A DNA stretch of 64,000 nucleotides from CBFHSF01 sp965658445 (GTDB lineage Bacteria; Bacteroidota; Bacteroidia; Flavobacteriales; Schleiferiaceae). The notes below the pieces were generated by a model. The model had not been told where the DNA came from. It saw only the letters and a list, made by a program, of their open reading frames with translations, and did no database searches. The DNA is taken from assembly GCA_965658445.1 (NCBI GenBank), contig CBFHSF010000001.1:286972-350971 (forward strand), written 5' to 3'. The stretch's first letter is position 1. Every line of letters starts with the position of its first letter. The translations under genes and the position numbers were made by a program. Positions 45,992 to 55,653 of the stretch are shown here, piece after piece.

Positions 45992-46957
45992 TTAATAGAT
46001 CAAAAATGAAACAGCAAAAACTAAAAATAAAAAAATAATCGACACAAAAACAAGTGTTGTGTTGATTATTGAAAAGTAAAGGGTTGTTTTGAACCACGAA
46101 AGCTGGTAAAATCTCTTGATGGCTATCCATTGATAAACGAGAACGTAAAGAGAGCCAATGGCAAGGGCTACGTTTATTTCTATGAAAATCCCCAAGAGCA
46201 AGGCGGCTCCCATCGTGAATATCAAAAGAGTTTGGGAGTGTATGGCGAAAATAAAGTGATCAATGTAGTAGTACTGCTTGCGTCGAAAAAATAAGATTCT
46301 AAGAATCAGTGCGAGAATGGGAATAAAGGACAATAGAATCAAAAGGGTTTGATTTCTCACAAAACGGTTGAAGTCATCTCCGTTTAAATTTCTGAGCTGT
46401 GCCATCTTAAAAAACAACATGCGTCGGAAGAAGGTGGGCTCCAGTTCCATTTGTTGAAAGGCATATTCCGTAGTGTCTGTGGGGCGAACCATGGCATAGC
46501 TCACAATGCGCTCAACAGCTCCTTCCGTGGTGTCTAATTCCCATGTTAGACTGTCTAGTGCAGCATCTGACAAGTCAATGATGTTGTTTTCCGTTTCGGC
46601 GTTCAGGTTGGAGGTATCGTAATAATTGTCTACTTGAGAAAGCTCAAAGGCCTTACCGGAGAGAAGCATGAGGATGACCGTCATCAAAAACAGTCTTATG
46701 GGCAAGGTGTACTTGACCTTTTTTCCGGCGTTAAACTCCGTGCTCATTTTCCCTGGTCTCCACAGCAGAACGGCAATGGAGTGGGCGAACTTGGTGTCGA
46801 AAGAAAATAGGTTGGAGAAGATTTCACCAATGAGCTCAAAGAAGGTAGGCTTATGGGTATTGTTGACTTGTCCGCAGTTGGGACAGAAGTTCTCTCCGTG
46901 TAAAGGGTGTTCGCAATTGAGGCATTGAGATCCCTTTTTTCTTACCCTTTTAAACAT
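45992..46957 (-). CDS. DUF3667 membrane protein with N-terminal zinc ribbon
   Basis: 321 residues. A cytoplasmic zinc ribbon opens the protein (CLNCEHPLHGENFCPNCGQ, four Cys at about residues 13-31), followed by the DUF3667 segment THKPTFFELIGEIFSNLFSFDTKF, here given as PTFFELIGEI and FSFDTKF, and FNAGKKVKYTLPIRLFL. Five or so membrane helices follow, with a periplasmic region after the first. The family is common in Bacteroidota and its function is unknown. It starts 57 bp after the T9SS plug gene's stop on the same strand. Confidence 0.85.
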   Translation of the reverse strand: MFKRVRKKGSQCLNCEHPLHGENFCPNCGQVNNTHKPTFFELIGEIFSNLFSFDTKFAHSIAVLLWRPGKMSTEFNAGKKVKYTLPIRLFLMTVILMLLSGKAFELSQVDNYYDTSNLNAETENNIIDLSDAALDSLTWELDTTEGAVERIVSYAMVRPTDTTEYAFQQMELEPTFFRRMLFFKMAQLRNLNGDDFNRFVRNQTLLILLSFIPILALILRILFFRRKQYYYIDHFIFAIHSQTLLIFTMGAALLLGIFIEINVALAIGSLYVLVYQWIAIKRFYQLSWFKTTLYFSIINTTLVFVSIIFLFLVFAVSFLIY

Positions 46958-47014
46958 CTTTGGTCCAATTGGTTTTCAGACAGTTCACAGTCCGTTCTCT
47001 GGTGATTTTGTGTT

Positions 47015-48310
47015 TTATCGCACCTCAGAATCAACCCAGTGATTCATACCTATTACGCGGTCGTAGCGGGCGCCTAAATCTCGGTTATATATCAAAAGTG
47101 TATAGTCGTTTCTCGTTTCCCAGTGATGGCCTTCTACTTCTTCCAAGCTGTACTCGAGCGTTCCATTTCTTTGGAATCCGTAAAGGTAGTCGTAGTATCC
47201 TTGTTTGATGAGCACACGCGCTTGATAGGCCTTCATTTCGTAGTTGTACTTCATCTTGTGTTCTTCTGTGGGTTCCCAGAAATTGAAAAGACCGCATACG
47301 TAGAGGTTACCCCCAGAAAGGGGTATGTCCATGGGGAGAAAAAAGTCTACATAGGCATAATCTGCTTCGGAACCGGGATTGTCCGACCCGAGTTTTCTGA
47401 CTACAAATTGACCATTGATATCGTCAGTGTAGGAATAGTTTTCAATGGCGCGAGGCAAGTCGGGTAGGAGGGTTACCATCCACAGATCCTCTAAAACGGT
47501 TTGCTGTACCTCGGAGGTTAGCTCCGCTAGACTCTTTAAATCAAAAAATCGGTACTCTGAACCGCCTTCAAAGTTGTTCTCCATGTCGTAGTTGTAATCC
47601 AACATATTGCCATTGAGAAACCTTGGCTTGAGGTCGTATATGGCATTGTCCCAGCGGAAGTTTTGAATGAGGGTAACCTTTAGATCTGTGAAGGGATTGG
47701 GGACGTTGTAGCCACCTGTGTTTACAAAGAAGTCAACTTCTTGATGAGTCATCATTCGGTCCACGCTAGTGGCCCTTTTGACCTCACCACCTGCGGTTAC
47801 GATGTCTTCGTACACCACAAATCGCCTTGTAAAAAGTGGCTTTTCGGGGTCATCTTCGTACATGACCAACAAGTAGTTTCCTGATTTTAAGAAGGAGATG
47901 TTCTCATTGGGAAGCATAAAGTCGTAGTGCGTATACGCTACGTAGGTGTTTACTGAATACTCAAAATCTTGCGTGAAGTACTCAAAATATCCGTTGATGT
48001 ATTCCTGAGGCATGAGATCCGATGGTGTCCAATCGGCCGCACAATGAATGACTTTGTAGTTGTAAGTGCGTGCATCGGCCGTTAAATCGTCAAATCCAAT
48101 GATGAGTCTATCCGCCGTTCCCAATTTGATAATGGGCATTCCCAAGGGATCGGAGAGGGGACGCACGGTAACGGTCTTTATGAAATCGTTGTAGATTCTG
48201 TCCTTGTACACAAGCCCACCTTCCTCAACAAATTCATTTTGAGCGCTTAAAGACGAAAAAAAGAGAGAGAAAATGAGAACAGAAAAAAAGTTCAAGTGTT
48301 TAGTTATCAT
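47015..48310 (-). CDS. Type IX secretion plug protein (DUF5103)
   Basis: 431 residues with a signal peptide (LNFFSVLIFSLFFSSLSAQN). The order of domains matches DUF5103: an N-terminal beta-sandwich (KTVTVRPLSDPLGMPIIKLGTADRLIIGFDDL in part) and a C-terminal one (YVCGLFNFWEPTEEHKMKYN). In Flavobacterium the homologue binds the SprA translocon and plugs its periplasmic side in the idle state. It fits with the two T9SS cargo proteins in this window. It is divergent from nqrA. Confidence 0.85.
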   Translation of the reverse strand: MITKHLNFFSVLIFSLFFSSLSAQNEFVEEGGLVYKDRIYNDFIKTVTVRPLSDPLGMPIIKLGTADRLIIGFDDLTADARTYNYKVIHCAADWTPSDLMPQEYINGYFEYFTQDFEYSVNTYVAYTHYDFMLPNENISFLKSGNYLLVMYEDDPEKPLFTRRFVVYEDIVTAGGEVKRATSVDRMMTHQEVDFFVNTGGYNVPNPFTDLKVTLIQNFRWDNAIYDLKPRFLNGNMLDYNYDMENNFEGGSEYRFFDLKSLAELTSEVQQTVLEDLWMVTLLPDLPRAIENYSYTDDINGQFVVRKLGSDNPGSEADYAYVDFFLPMDIPLSGGNLYVCGLFNFWEPTEEHKMKYNYEMKAYQARVLIKQGYYDYLYGFQRNGTLEYSLEEVEGHHWETRNDYTLLIYNRDLGARYDRVIGMNHWVDSEVR

Positions 48311-48425
48311 TGAATCGTGTAGTTCATTACTTTGCGCCGGAAAATACGAAAAAAACCGACTAGCAAAGCATTGTTTAGACTGTTTCTAAATAATTTTTTT
48401 ACGTGTTTAGCAAGACACAAATCAC

Positions 48426-48433
48426 TAATTTTG
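48426..48433 (+). promoter_or_regulatory. -7 element (TAATTTTG) of the nqr operon
   Basis: TAATTTTG fits TAnnTTTG and is 31 bp before the nqrA ATG. The best -33 candidate is TTTA at 48406-48409, 16 bp upstream. Confidence 0.5.
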
Positions 48434-48464
48434 CGGCCGATTTAAACGTTTATCGACAGTTAAT

Positions 48465-49817
48465 ATGTCTCAAACAATCAAGATAAGAAAAGGGTTGGAC
48501 ATCAACTTGAAAGGCAAAGCCGAACAAGTGTATGGAGAAATGCCAACCGCTGAAACTTACGCCATTAAGCCAACGGATTTTCCGGGCTTACTTCCCAAAC
48601 TCAACGTAAAAGAAGGACAAACCGTTCTAGCCGGTGATGTTTTGTTTCACGACAAAGCCAATGACCGCGTTCGCTTTTGTTCTCCCGTAAGTGGTGAGGT
48701 TGCCGAAGTAAGAAGAGGCGCTAAGAGAAAAATTTTAGAAGTAGTAATCCTCGCGGACAAGGAGGTAAAGTACAGCTCTGTAGCTGACTTGGATCCCGCC
48801 AAAGCATCTCGCGAAGAAATTATTGACTTCCTATTGGACAACGGAGCATGGCCATTTGTGAAAATGCGTCCCTACGGAACCATCGCCAATCCAAGCGATA
48901 CTCCCAAGGCAATTTTCATCTCTGGTTTTGATTCAGCACCCCTAGGACCAGACCTTGACTTTGTATTGCACGGTCAAGAGGAAGCCTTTGCTGCTGGAGT
49001 TTCATTGCTTTCTAAACTGACAGAGGGTGCAGTTAACCTTTCGGTTGATGGCAAATCTGCCGTTTCCAAAGTATACTCAGAATGTCCTGGGCTTACCATC
49101 CACTCTATCCAAGGGCCACACCCAGCGGGTAACGTAGGAGTTCAGATCCACCACATCTCTCCCATGAACAGCGGAGAAGTGGTTTGGACTTTGGCTCCAG
49201 AGGATGTTGCCATTTTGGGACGCCTACTCACCGAGAAGAAGTACAACGTTCAAAGAAACGTTGCGGTGACAGGTTCTGAAGTTGAAAAACCCAAGTACTA
49301 CAAGATTACTCAGGGAGCCAACTTGTCTAAGTTGTTTGCTGAGGTGGTAAAATCTGATAACCCACGCTACATTTCAGGAAATGTTCTTACCGGAACCCAG
49401 ATCGCTGCCGATGGTTTCATGGGATTCTATCCCAACCAAATCACTGTGATCCCTGAAGGTGGAGAGGATGAGTTCTTAGGATGGGTACTTCCAGGATTTG
49501 GAAAGTTCTCTATCTCAAAGACCTTTACCTCTTGGTTGACTCCAAACAAAGAATACGTTTTGGATGCAAACCTTCACGGAGAAGAGCGTGCCTTTGTGGT
49601 AACTGGCGAATACGAAAAAGTATTCCCATTTGACATCTACCCCGTTCAATTGCTCAAGAGCATCCTTATCAAGGACATTGAGAAAATGGAACAATTGGGT
49701 ATTTACGAAGTAGTAGAAGAAGATTTCGCCCTTTGTGAAGTGGTTTGTACCTCTAAGCTAGAAGTACAGAAGATGGTTCGCGAAGGATTGGACTTCCTCA
49801 AAAGTGAAATGAGTTAA
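48465..49817 (+). CDS. nqrA: Na+-translocating NADH:quinone reductase subunit A
   Basis: 450 residues, cytoplasmic peripheral subunit of the Na+-NQR complex. The N-terminus IKIRKGLDINLKGKAEQ, the barrel-sandwich hybrid segment (VLAGDVLFHDKANDRVRFCSPVSGEV in part), SGFDSAPLGPDLDF, and IHSIQGPHPAGNVGVQIHHISPM in part identify it. It is the first of six contiguous genes nqrA-F in canonical order. The complex pumps Na+ while oxidising NADH, pointing to a saline habitat. Confidence 0.95.
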   Translation: MSQTIKIRKGLDINLKGKAEQVYGEMPTAETYAIKPTDFPGLLPKLNVKEGQTVLAGDVLFHDKANDRVRFCSPVSGEVAEVRRGAKRKILEVVILADKEVKYSSVADLDPAKASREEIIDFLLDNGAWPFVKMRPYGTIANPSDTPKAIFISGFDSAPLGPDLDFVLHGQEEAFAAGVSLLSKLTEGAVNLSVDGKSAVSKVYSECPGLTIHSIQGPHPAGNVGVQIHHISPMNSGEVVWTLAPEDVAILGRLLTEKKYNVQRNVAVTGSEVEKPKYYKITQGANLSKLFAEVVKSDNPRYISGNVLTGTQIAADGFMGFYPNQITVIPEGGEDEFLGWVLPGFGKFSISKTFTSWLTPNKEYVLDANLHGEERAFVVTGEYEKVFPFDIYPVQLLKSILIKDIEKMEQLGIYEVVEEDFALCEVVCTSKLEVQKMVREGLDFLKSEMS

Positions 49818-49839
49818 TCAACGTAGAGTATTTATACAG

Positions 49840-51021
49840 ATGAAGTTTCTTAAAAACATTCTCGATAGTACGCTTCCGTTGGTGGAGAAAGACGGTAAGA
49901 GAAATATCTTTTACCCCCTTCACGACGCGTTAAGCACAATGATGTTCGTGCCGGGTCACACCGCACATTCTGGAGCCCACGTTCGCGATAGCATTGACCT
50001 AAAGCGCACAATGGTAACCGTAATTTTTGCCTTAGTTCCCGCCTTGATTTTTGGTATGTGGAATGCTGGTTTCCAGCACTACAAAGCCCTCGGTTTGGAA
50101 ATGGCAGCCATGGATAACATTCTCTTCGGATTGATGAAAATCCTTCCCATGATCATCGTAACCTATGCGGCCGGTCTTGGAGTTGAGATTTACTTCGCAT
50201 GGAGAAACGGACACGCCGTAAACGAAGGGTTCTTGGTTTCTGGTTTGTTGATTCCCATGATTATGCCCATCGACATTCCACTGTGGATGGTTGCAGTTTC
50301 TACCATCTTTGCCGTTTTGATCGGAAAAGAGGTATTTGGAGGAACCGGGATGAACATCCTGAATCCTGCACTAACGGCTCGTGCCTTTGCATTCTTTGCC
50401 TACCCAACCTTTATGTCTGGAGACAAGGTTTGGATCAATACATCTACAGAAGCTGGACAAAGCGTAGTTGACGGATTCTCTGGAGCTACGGCTTTGGGTG
50501 AGTACGCTACTACGGGTACTTCTAGCTACTCTGCTATGGACGCCTTCCTAGGTTTTATTCCCGGTTCTATCGGTGAGACTTCTACATTGATGATTCTCAT
50601 TGGAGCTCTTTGGTTGATCGTTGCCGGAGTAGGTAGCTGGAGAATCATGCTTTCTGGTGTATTGGGAGCCATCTTTATGGGAATTATGTTCAACTGGGCA
50701 GCGCCTCACATGATTTCTGAAGCTCAGCAAAACTTTATGGCCATTCCATTCTACTACCACTTGGTATTTGGTGGATTTGCTTTTGGTATTGTCTTTATGG
50801 CTACGGATCCTGTATCGGCTTCACAAACAACAAGAGGTAAGTGGATCTACGGATTCCTAACCGGTATGTTGTGTATCCTAATCCGCGTATTTAACCCTGC
50901 CTACCCAGAAGGGGTGATGCTTGCCATCTTGTTTATGAACGTTATGGCTCCACTTGTGGATCACTACGTTGTAGAGAGCAACATCAAAAAACGTCTAAAA
51001 AGAGCAACTGCAAACGCATAA
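49840..51021 (+). CDS. nqrB: Na+-NQR subunit B
   Basis: 393 residues with about ten membrane segments. It carries covalently bound FMN on the Thr of the SGAT motif, visible in VDGFSGATALG, and riboflavin is held nearby. Other family features are PGHTAHSGAHVRDSIDLKR, FGGTGMNILNPALTARAF and FMATDPVSASQT. The FMN is attached by ApbE, encoded at the end of this operon. It starts 22 bp after nqrA. Confidence 0.95.
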   Translation: MKFLKNILDSTLPLVEKDGKRNIFYPLHDALSTMMFVPGHTAHSGAHVRDSIDLKRTMVTVIFALVPALIFGMWNAGFQHYKALGLEMAAMDNILFGLMKILPMIIVTYAAGLGVEIYFAWRNGHAVNEGFLVSGLLIPMIMPIDIPLWMVAVSTIFAVLIGKEVFGGTGMNILNPALTARAFAFFAYPTFMSGDKVWINTSTEAGQSVVDGFSGATALGEYATTGTSSYSAMDAFLGFIPGSIGETSTLMILIGALWLIVAGVGSWRIMLSGVLGAIFMGIMFNWAAPHMISEAQQNFMAIPFYYHLVFGGFAFGIVFMATDPVSASQTTRGKWIYGFLTGMLCILIRVFNPAYPEGVMLAILFMNVMAPLVDHYVVESNIKKRLKRATANA

Positions 51022-51024
51022 GTT

Positions 51025-51714
51025 ATGAACGTAAACAGCAACAGTTATACTTACACCTTTGCCTTGATTCTCGTAATCGTGGTGGCCGCTCTCTTGGCCG
51101 GTGCAGCGTCTATGTTGAAGCCTTTCCAACAGGCCAACATCGAATTGGAAAAGAAACAAAACATCTTGAAATCTATTGGAGTTGTGGTTGAGCGCAACGA
51201 AGCTGACGCTCCTTTTGAAAAGATGATTACCGAGTATGTAATCAAAGGAGGAGCCATTGTTGAAACTCCTGAGGTTGCAGCTTTTGATATTGATATGGCC
51301 AAAGCCATTAAAGTAGTTCCTAGCGATCGCGAAGTGCCTTTGTACATCGCAGATAAGGATGGCGAGAAGTTCTACATCCTTCCCTTGAGAGGAAAGGGGC
51401 TTTGGGGTCCTATTTGGGGATACATCGCTTTGAAAGAAGATGGACAAACCATTGCAGGTGCCACTTTTGATCACAAGGGAGAAACTCCAGGACTAGGAGC
51501 TGAAATTTCTACAGATGCCTTCCAAAATCAATTTTTGGGCAAATCCATTTTTGACAATGGAAACTACGAGCCCATTATGGTTATGAAGGGAACAGCAAGT
51601 GGTAACCACCAAGTGGACGGAATCTCTGGAGGTACCATTACCTCTGTGGGTCTAGAAGCTATGTTGGACGACTGTATCCAGCCCTACAAGAATTATTTGA
51701 AAACGGTTCAATAA
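51025..51714 (+). CDS. nqrC: Na+-NQR subunit C
   Basis: 229 residues with one N-terminal membrane helix (YTFALILVIVVAALLAGAA) and a periplasmic FMN_bind domain. The flavinylation site is the Thr in SGGTITSVG (DGISGGTITS), a variant of the SGAT consensus. GLWGPIWGYIAL and HKGETPGLGAEI are family hallmarks. It lies 3 bp after nqrB. Confidence 0.95.
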   Translation: MNVNSNSYTYTFALILVIVVAALLAGAASMLKPFQQANIELEKKQNILKSIGVVVERNEADAPFEKMITEYVIKGGAIVETPEVAAFDIDMAKAIKVVPSDREVPLYIADKDGEKFYILPLRGKGLWGPIWGYIALKEDGQTIAGATFDHKGETPGLGAEISTDAFQNQFLGKSIFDNGNYEPIMVMKGTASGNHQVDGISGGTITSVGLEAMLDDCIQPYKNYLKTVQ

Positions 51715-51720
51715 AATACT

Positions 51721-52395
51721 ATGAGTACGGAAACTAAAGTAGCGAAAGAAAAAGAGGCCTTGTTCTCCAAGAAGAACAGAGCGCTCGTAACCGATCCACT
51801 AAACGACAACAACCCCATTACGGTTCAGGTACTCGGTATCTGTTCTGCTCTTGCGATTACCGTAAAGTTGGAGCCAGCAGTGGTTATGTCTCTATCAGTT
51901 ATGTTCGTATTGGGTGCGGGTAACGTGATCATCTCTCTCATGAGAAACTTAATCCCCAACCGTATTAGAATTATTGTACAGTTGGTGGTTGTAGCCGCAC
52001 TTGTAATTTTGGTTGATCAGGTTCTCAAGGCCTTTGTATATGACGTCTCCAAGCAGTTATCTGTATTTGTGGGATTGATTATTACCAACTGTATTATTAT
52101 GGGTCGTTTTGAAGCCTTTGCCTTGGCAAATACTCCTTGGAAGTCTTTTATGGATGGAATTGGAAATGCCTTGGGATATGGTATTATTTTGATCATCGTA
52201 GCCTTCTTCCGCGAGTTGTTGGGTTCTGGTGCTTTGTTTGGAATGCAAATCATTCCTGACTCTTGGTATATCCAGAACGGTGGCTTTTACGCCAACAACG
52301 GATTCTTCCTCTTCCCTCCCATGGCATTGATCACCTTGGGTGTGGTAATTTGGATTCAGCGCGCCAGAAATACTCAACTAATCGAAGAAAACTAA
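51721..52395 (+). CDS. nqrD: Na+-NQR subunit D
   Basis: 224 residues with six membrane segments, homologous to NqrE and RnfA/E in inverted topology. Family features are LVTDPLNDNNPITVQVLGICSALAIT in part, LITNCIIMGRFEAFA (with the Cys that helps bind the membrane iron-sulfur centre between NqrD and NqrE) and FREXLGSG-like FRELLGSG. It starts 6 bp after nqrC. Confidence 0.94.
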   Translation: MSTETKVAKEKEALFSKKNRALVTDPLNDNNPITVQVLGICSALAITVKLEPAVVMSLSVMFVLGAGNVIISLMRNLIPNRIRIIVQLVVVAALVILVDQVLKAFVYDVSKQLSVFVGLIITNCIIMGRFEAFALANTPWKSFMDGIGNALGYGIILIIVAFFRELLGSGALFGMQIIPDSWYIQNGGFYANNGFFLFPPMALITLGVVIWIQRARNTQLIEEN

Positions 52396-52401
52396 GAAGT
52401 T

Positions 52402-53022
52402 ATGTTTCAGGATTTAATCAACTTATTTGTAAAGTCCATCTTCGTAGAGAATATGATTTTCGCATATTTTCTCGGGATGTGTTCATACCTAGCAGTTTCA
52501 AAGACCGTAAAAACAGCAGTAGGATTGGGAGCGGCCGTAATCTTTGTATTGGCCATTACGCTACCCGTTAACTGGATGCTAGAAAACTACGTTTTAAAAG
52601 AAGGTGCTCTCTCTTGGATGGGACCCGAGTTTGCTTCTTTGGACCTTAGCTTCTTGAGCTTCATTATGTTTATCGCCGTAATTGCCTCTATGGTACAGCT
52701 CGTAGAGATGGTTGTTGAGAAGTTTGCTCCTGCGTTGTACGCATCCTTGGGTATCTTCTTGCCTTTGATCGCGGTAAACTGTTCTATTTTGGGTGGATCT
52801 CTCTTCATGCAAGAAAGAGCCTTCCAAACCATTTCTGAAGCTACCGTATACGGAATTGGATCGGGTGTGGGTTGGTTCTTGGCCATCGTTGCCATTGCTG
52901 CCATTCGCGAGAAAATCCGTTACTCTCACATTCCTGCACCTCTTAAGGGATTGGGAATTACGTTTATCATTACGGGGCTTATGGGTATTGCCTTTATGAG
53001 CTTTATGGGAATCAAACTCTAA
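52402..53022 (+). CDS. nqrE: Na+-NQR subunit E
   Basis: 206 residues with six membrane segments, the counterpart of NqrD. Family features are LFVKSIFVENMIFAYFLGMCSYLAVSK in part (Cys for the intramembrane iron-sulfur centre), VNCSILGGSLFM (second Cys) and the end FITTGLMGIAFM-like ITGLMGIAFMSF. It lies 6 bp after nqrD. Confidence 0.95.
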   Translation: MFQDLINLFVKSIFVENMIFAYFLGMCSYLAVSKTVKTAVGLGAAVIFVLAITLPVNWMLENYVLKEGALSWMGPEFASLDLSFLSFIMFIAVIASMVQLVEMVVEKFAPALYASLGIFLPLIAVNCSILGGSLFMQERAFQTISEATVYGIGSGVGWFLAIVAIAAIREKIRYSHIPAPLKGLGITFIITGLMGIAFMSFMGIKL

Positions 53023-53043
53023 TAGATTAAAAAGAGATAGCAC

Positions 53044-54357
53044 ATGCTTTTATTAAACACATCTATGATTATCATCACAAGTATTGTTGTATTTGTGATC
53101 ATCATGATTGTCTTGGTAACCATCTTGCTTCAGGCAAAAGCTAAATTGGCTCCATCTGGACCGGTTACCCTTACTATCAACGGAGAAAAGGAAGTTGAAG
53201 TAGAATCGGGAAGTACTCTTCTCTCTACTTTGAGCAACCAAAAAATATTCTTGCCCTCTGCTTGTGGTGGAGGTGGTACTTGTGCCATGTGTAAATGTCA
53301 AGTTACTGAAGGAGGAGGCGAAATTCTTCCTACAGAAACTGGATTCTTTACGCGTAAGGAGATCAGTGAAAACTACCGCTTGGGATGTCAGGTTAAAGTA
53401 AAACAAGACATGAAAGTGGAGATTCCAGAAGAGATCTTCGGTATCAAGAAATGGGAGTGTGAGGTGGTTTCTAACTACAACGTAGCCTCTTTCATTAAAG
53501 AATTCGTAGTGAAGCTTCCCGAAGGCGAGACGCTTGACTTTGAAGCAGGAGGTTACATCCAAGTAGATGTTCCTGCTGTAGAAGTAGACTTTAAAGACAT
53601 CGACATTACTTCTCACCCAAGACTTGGAAAGGACCCTATGGAGTTCAAAACCGAGTGGGACAAATTTGGTCTTTGGGATCTTAAGATGAAGAATGACGAG
53701 CCTCTTTTCCGTGCCTACTCTATGGCTAACCACCCTGCGGAAGGAAACATCATCATGCTGAACATCCGTGTGGCTACTCCGCCATGGGATAGAGCTAAGA
53801 ACGGTTGGATGAACGTAAACCCTGGAGTTTGTTCTTCTTACGTATTCGGAAGCAAGCCGGGTGATAAAGTAACAATTTCAGGACCTTACGGTGAATTCTT
53901 TATCAAAGAGACTGATGCTGAAATGGTTTACATCGGTGGTGGAGCTGGAATGGCGCCTATGCGTTCTCATTTGTTCCACTTGTTCCACACGCTTAAGACT
54001 GATCGTAAAGTATCTTACTGGTACGGAGGACGTTCTAGAAGAGAGTTGTTCTACTTGGATGACTTTACTTCTATCGAGAAAGCCTTCCCTAACTTCTCCT
54101 TCAACATTGTACTTTCTGAGCCCCTTCCAGAAGATAACTGGACAGCGAAGAAAGACCTTGATGACAAGGATGGTGATGGATTTACCGGTTTTGTTCACCA
54201 AGCGCTTATCGACAACTACCTTTCTAAGCACGAGGCACCTGAAGACATCGAGTTCTACTTCTGTGGACCTCCTATGATGAACGCAGCCGTCCTCAAAATG
54301 TGTGACGATTGGGGTGTGCCCGATGAGAACGTAGCATTTGACGACTTTGGAGGTTAA
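53044..54357 (+). CDS. nqrF: Na+-NQR subunit F (NADH-oxidising)
   Basis: 437 residues. An N-terminal membrane helix (MIIITSIVVFVIIMIVLVTIL) is followed by a 2Fe-2S ferredoxin domain with CX5CX2C (SACGGGGTCAMC) and the distal Cys in YRLGCQV. Then comes a ferredoxin-NADP reductase-like domain with the FAD motif RAYSMANHP, the NADH-binding IGGGAGMAPMRSH and the end CGPPMMNAAV...DDFGG. This is the entry point for electrons from NADH. A terminator follows 20 bp after the stop. Confidence 0.95.
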   Translation: MLLLNTSMIIITSIVVFVIIMIVLVTILLQAKAKLAPSGPVTLTINGEKEVEVESGSTLLSTLSNQKIFLPSACGGGGTCAMCKCQVTEGGGEILPTETGFFTRKEISENYRLGCQVKVKQDMKVEIPEEIFGIKKWECEVVSNYNVASFIKEFVVKLPEGETLDFEAGGYIQVDVPAVEVDFKDIDITSHPRLGKDPMEFKTEWDKFGLWDLKMKNDEPLFRAYSMANHPAEGNIIMLNIRVATPPWDRAKNGWMNVNPGVCSSYVFGSKPGDKVTISGPYGEFFIKETDAEMVYIGGGAGMAPMRSHLFHLFHTLKTDRKVSYWYGGRSRRELFYLDDFTSIEKAFPNFSFNIVLSEPLPEDNWTAKKDLDDKDGDGFTGFVHQALIDNYLSKHEAPEDIEFYFCGPPMMNAAVLKMCDDWGVPDENVAFDDFGG

Positions 54358-54375
54358 TTCTCCACATCAATATAG

Positions 54376-54408
54376 AAAGCCTCGCATTACGCGGGGCTTT
54401 TCTTTTTT
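54376..54408 (+). terminator. Terminator after nqrF
   Basis: AAAGCCTCGC pairs with GCGGGGCTTT (one wobble pair) around ATTAC, followed by TCTTTTTT. It separates nqrF from apbE, so apbE probably has its own promoter or depends on read-through. Confidence 0.85.
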
Positions 54409-54460
54409 ACCTTGTTTCAAGAGTTTTCACTTATTTTGAAGTTTTGCCCAAGCAACGCAT

Positions 54461-54527
54461 CAAATCATACCATAACACATCATACGATAACACATCATAC
54501 GATAACACATCATATGATATCACATTC
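54461..54527. repeat. 15-bp tandem repeat upstream of apbE
   Basis: Three consecutive units, CATAACACATCATAC (54471-54485), GATAACACATCATAC (54486-54500) and GATAACACATCATAT (54501-54515), with a partial unit on each side. The array ends about 32 bp before the apbE ATG. Confidence 0.85.
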
Positions 54528-54558
54528 AAAGAAATAAATACCTCACGGATTCATCATC

Positions 54559-55566
54559 ATGAAAAAGCTAATTCTTCCCATTCTATCCCTTGCCATTTTA
54601 ACGGTAGGATGTAATTCGCAAACAGGTCCCAGACAATTTAGCTATGCAGGGCCTGCTCAGGGTTCAACGTATTCTGTTTTGGTAAAAACCACGGAAGACC
54701 CCCAGCTCAAAGCGGGCATTGACTCCATCCTTTTGGCCATGGATCAAAGTATGTCTCTGTGGGTGCCTTCCTCATTGTTGAGTAAAATCAATAGTGGAGA
54801 TACCAATGTGAGAATTGACAGAGCCTTTTACGATGTCTTGGAAGTTTCCCAAAATGCTCACCTTGCGTCCAAGGGACTTTTTGACCCTACCATTGGTCCT
54901 TTAGTGGCAGCTTGGGGTTTTAGTTACAAGAAGACCTCAGGCATGCTAGATTCTGCGGTTGTAGACAGTATGCTGCCATATATTGGATTTGGAAAAATAG
55001 GATTCAGTAGAAACCGAGTTCGTCTACCAGAGGGCATGAAATTGGATTTTAATGCTGTAGCCCAAGGCTACACTGTGGATCAGATCGCGCAGTGGATTAC
55101 TTCCCAGGGAATTACCGATTACATGATAGAAGTAGGAGGGGAGGTCATTGCTCATGGGACCAACGACAAAGGAGAACCTTGGAAAATTGGAATTGACAAA
55201 CCTGCCCACGAGATTCAGGCGGAGAGATTTCAAGCCATTGTTAGCTTAAACGATAAAGCCCTGGCCACCTCAGGTAATTACAGAAAATACTACGTAGACG
55301 AGGAGACGGGTGAGAAGTACGCGCATACGCTTTTACCTACCACCGGTTATCCCGTTCGCAACAATTTGCTGAGCGTTACCATCATTGCCGATGACTGCGC
55401 TACAGCAGATGCCATGGCTACTGCAAGCCTTGTTATGGGGCTCAATAAAGCCAAGGCCTTTTTGTTGGACAATCCACATTTAGAAGGATTTCTTATTTTT
55501 AGTGATGACGAAGGCGAGTGGCAAGAGTGGTACACCCCCGGATTTGAGGCTATGAGAAAGCTCTAG
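54559..55566 (+). CDS. apbE: FAD:protein FMN transferase ApbE
   Basis: 335 residues. A lipoprotein signal ends at Cys18 (LTVGCNS), placing it on the periplasmic side. It transfers FMN from FAD to Thr in SGAT motifs of NqrB and NqrC. Family features are AQGSTYSVLVKT, SLWVPSSLLSKINSG, FDPTIGPLVAAWGF, KLDFNAVAQGYTVDQIAQ, YMIEVGGEVIAHG and the catalytic region YAHTLLPTTGYPVRNNLLSVT with ADAMAT (Asp-Ala-Met-Ala-Thr). Its location directly after nqrF shows its targets. Confidence 0.94.
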   Translation: MKKLILPILSLAILTVGCNSQTGPRQFSYAGPAQGSTYSVLVKTTEDPQLKAGIDSILLAMDQSMSLWVPSSLLSKINSGDTNVRIDRAFYDVLEVSQNAHLASKGLFDPTIGPLVAAWGFSYKKTSGMLDSAVVDSMLPYIGFGKIGFSRNRVRLPEGMKLDFNAVAQGYTVDQIAQWITSQGITDYMIEVGGEVIAHGTNDKGEPWKIGIDKPAHEIQAERFQAIVSLNDKALATSGNYRKYYVDEETGEKYAHTLLPTTGYPVRNNLLSVTIIADDCATADAMATASLVMGLNKAKAFLLDNPHLEGFLIFSDDEGEWQEWYTPGFEAMRKL

Positions 55567-55653
55567 GCCGTTTTATTCAACTCTATCAGCATACCCAGTC
55601 CTCTCCAAGTTCAATTCACCACAGCGCGGGGTGCGCGGGTTTAATTCTCAACT

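Noticed and set aside
54461..54527. CRISPR array
   Set aside because: The units are directly adjacent 15-mers with no spacers, and no cas gene is present.
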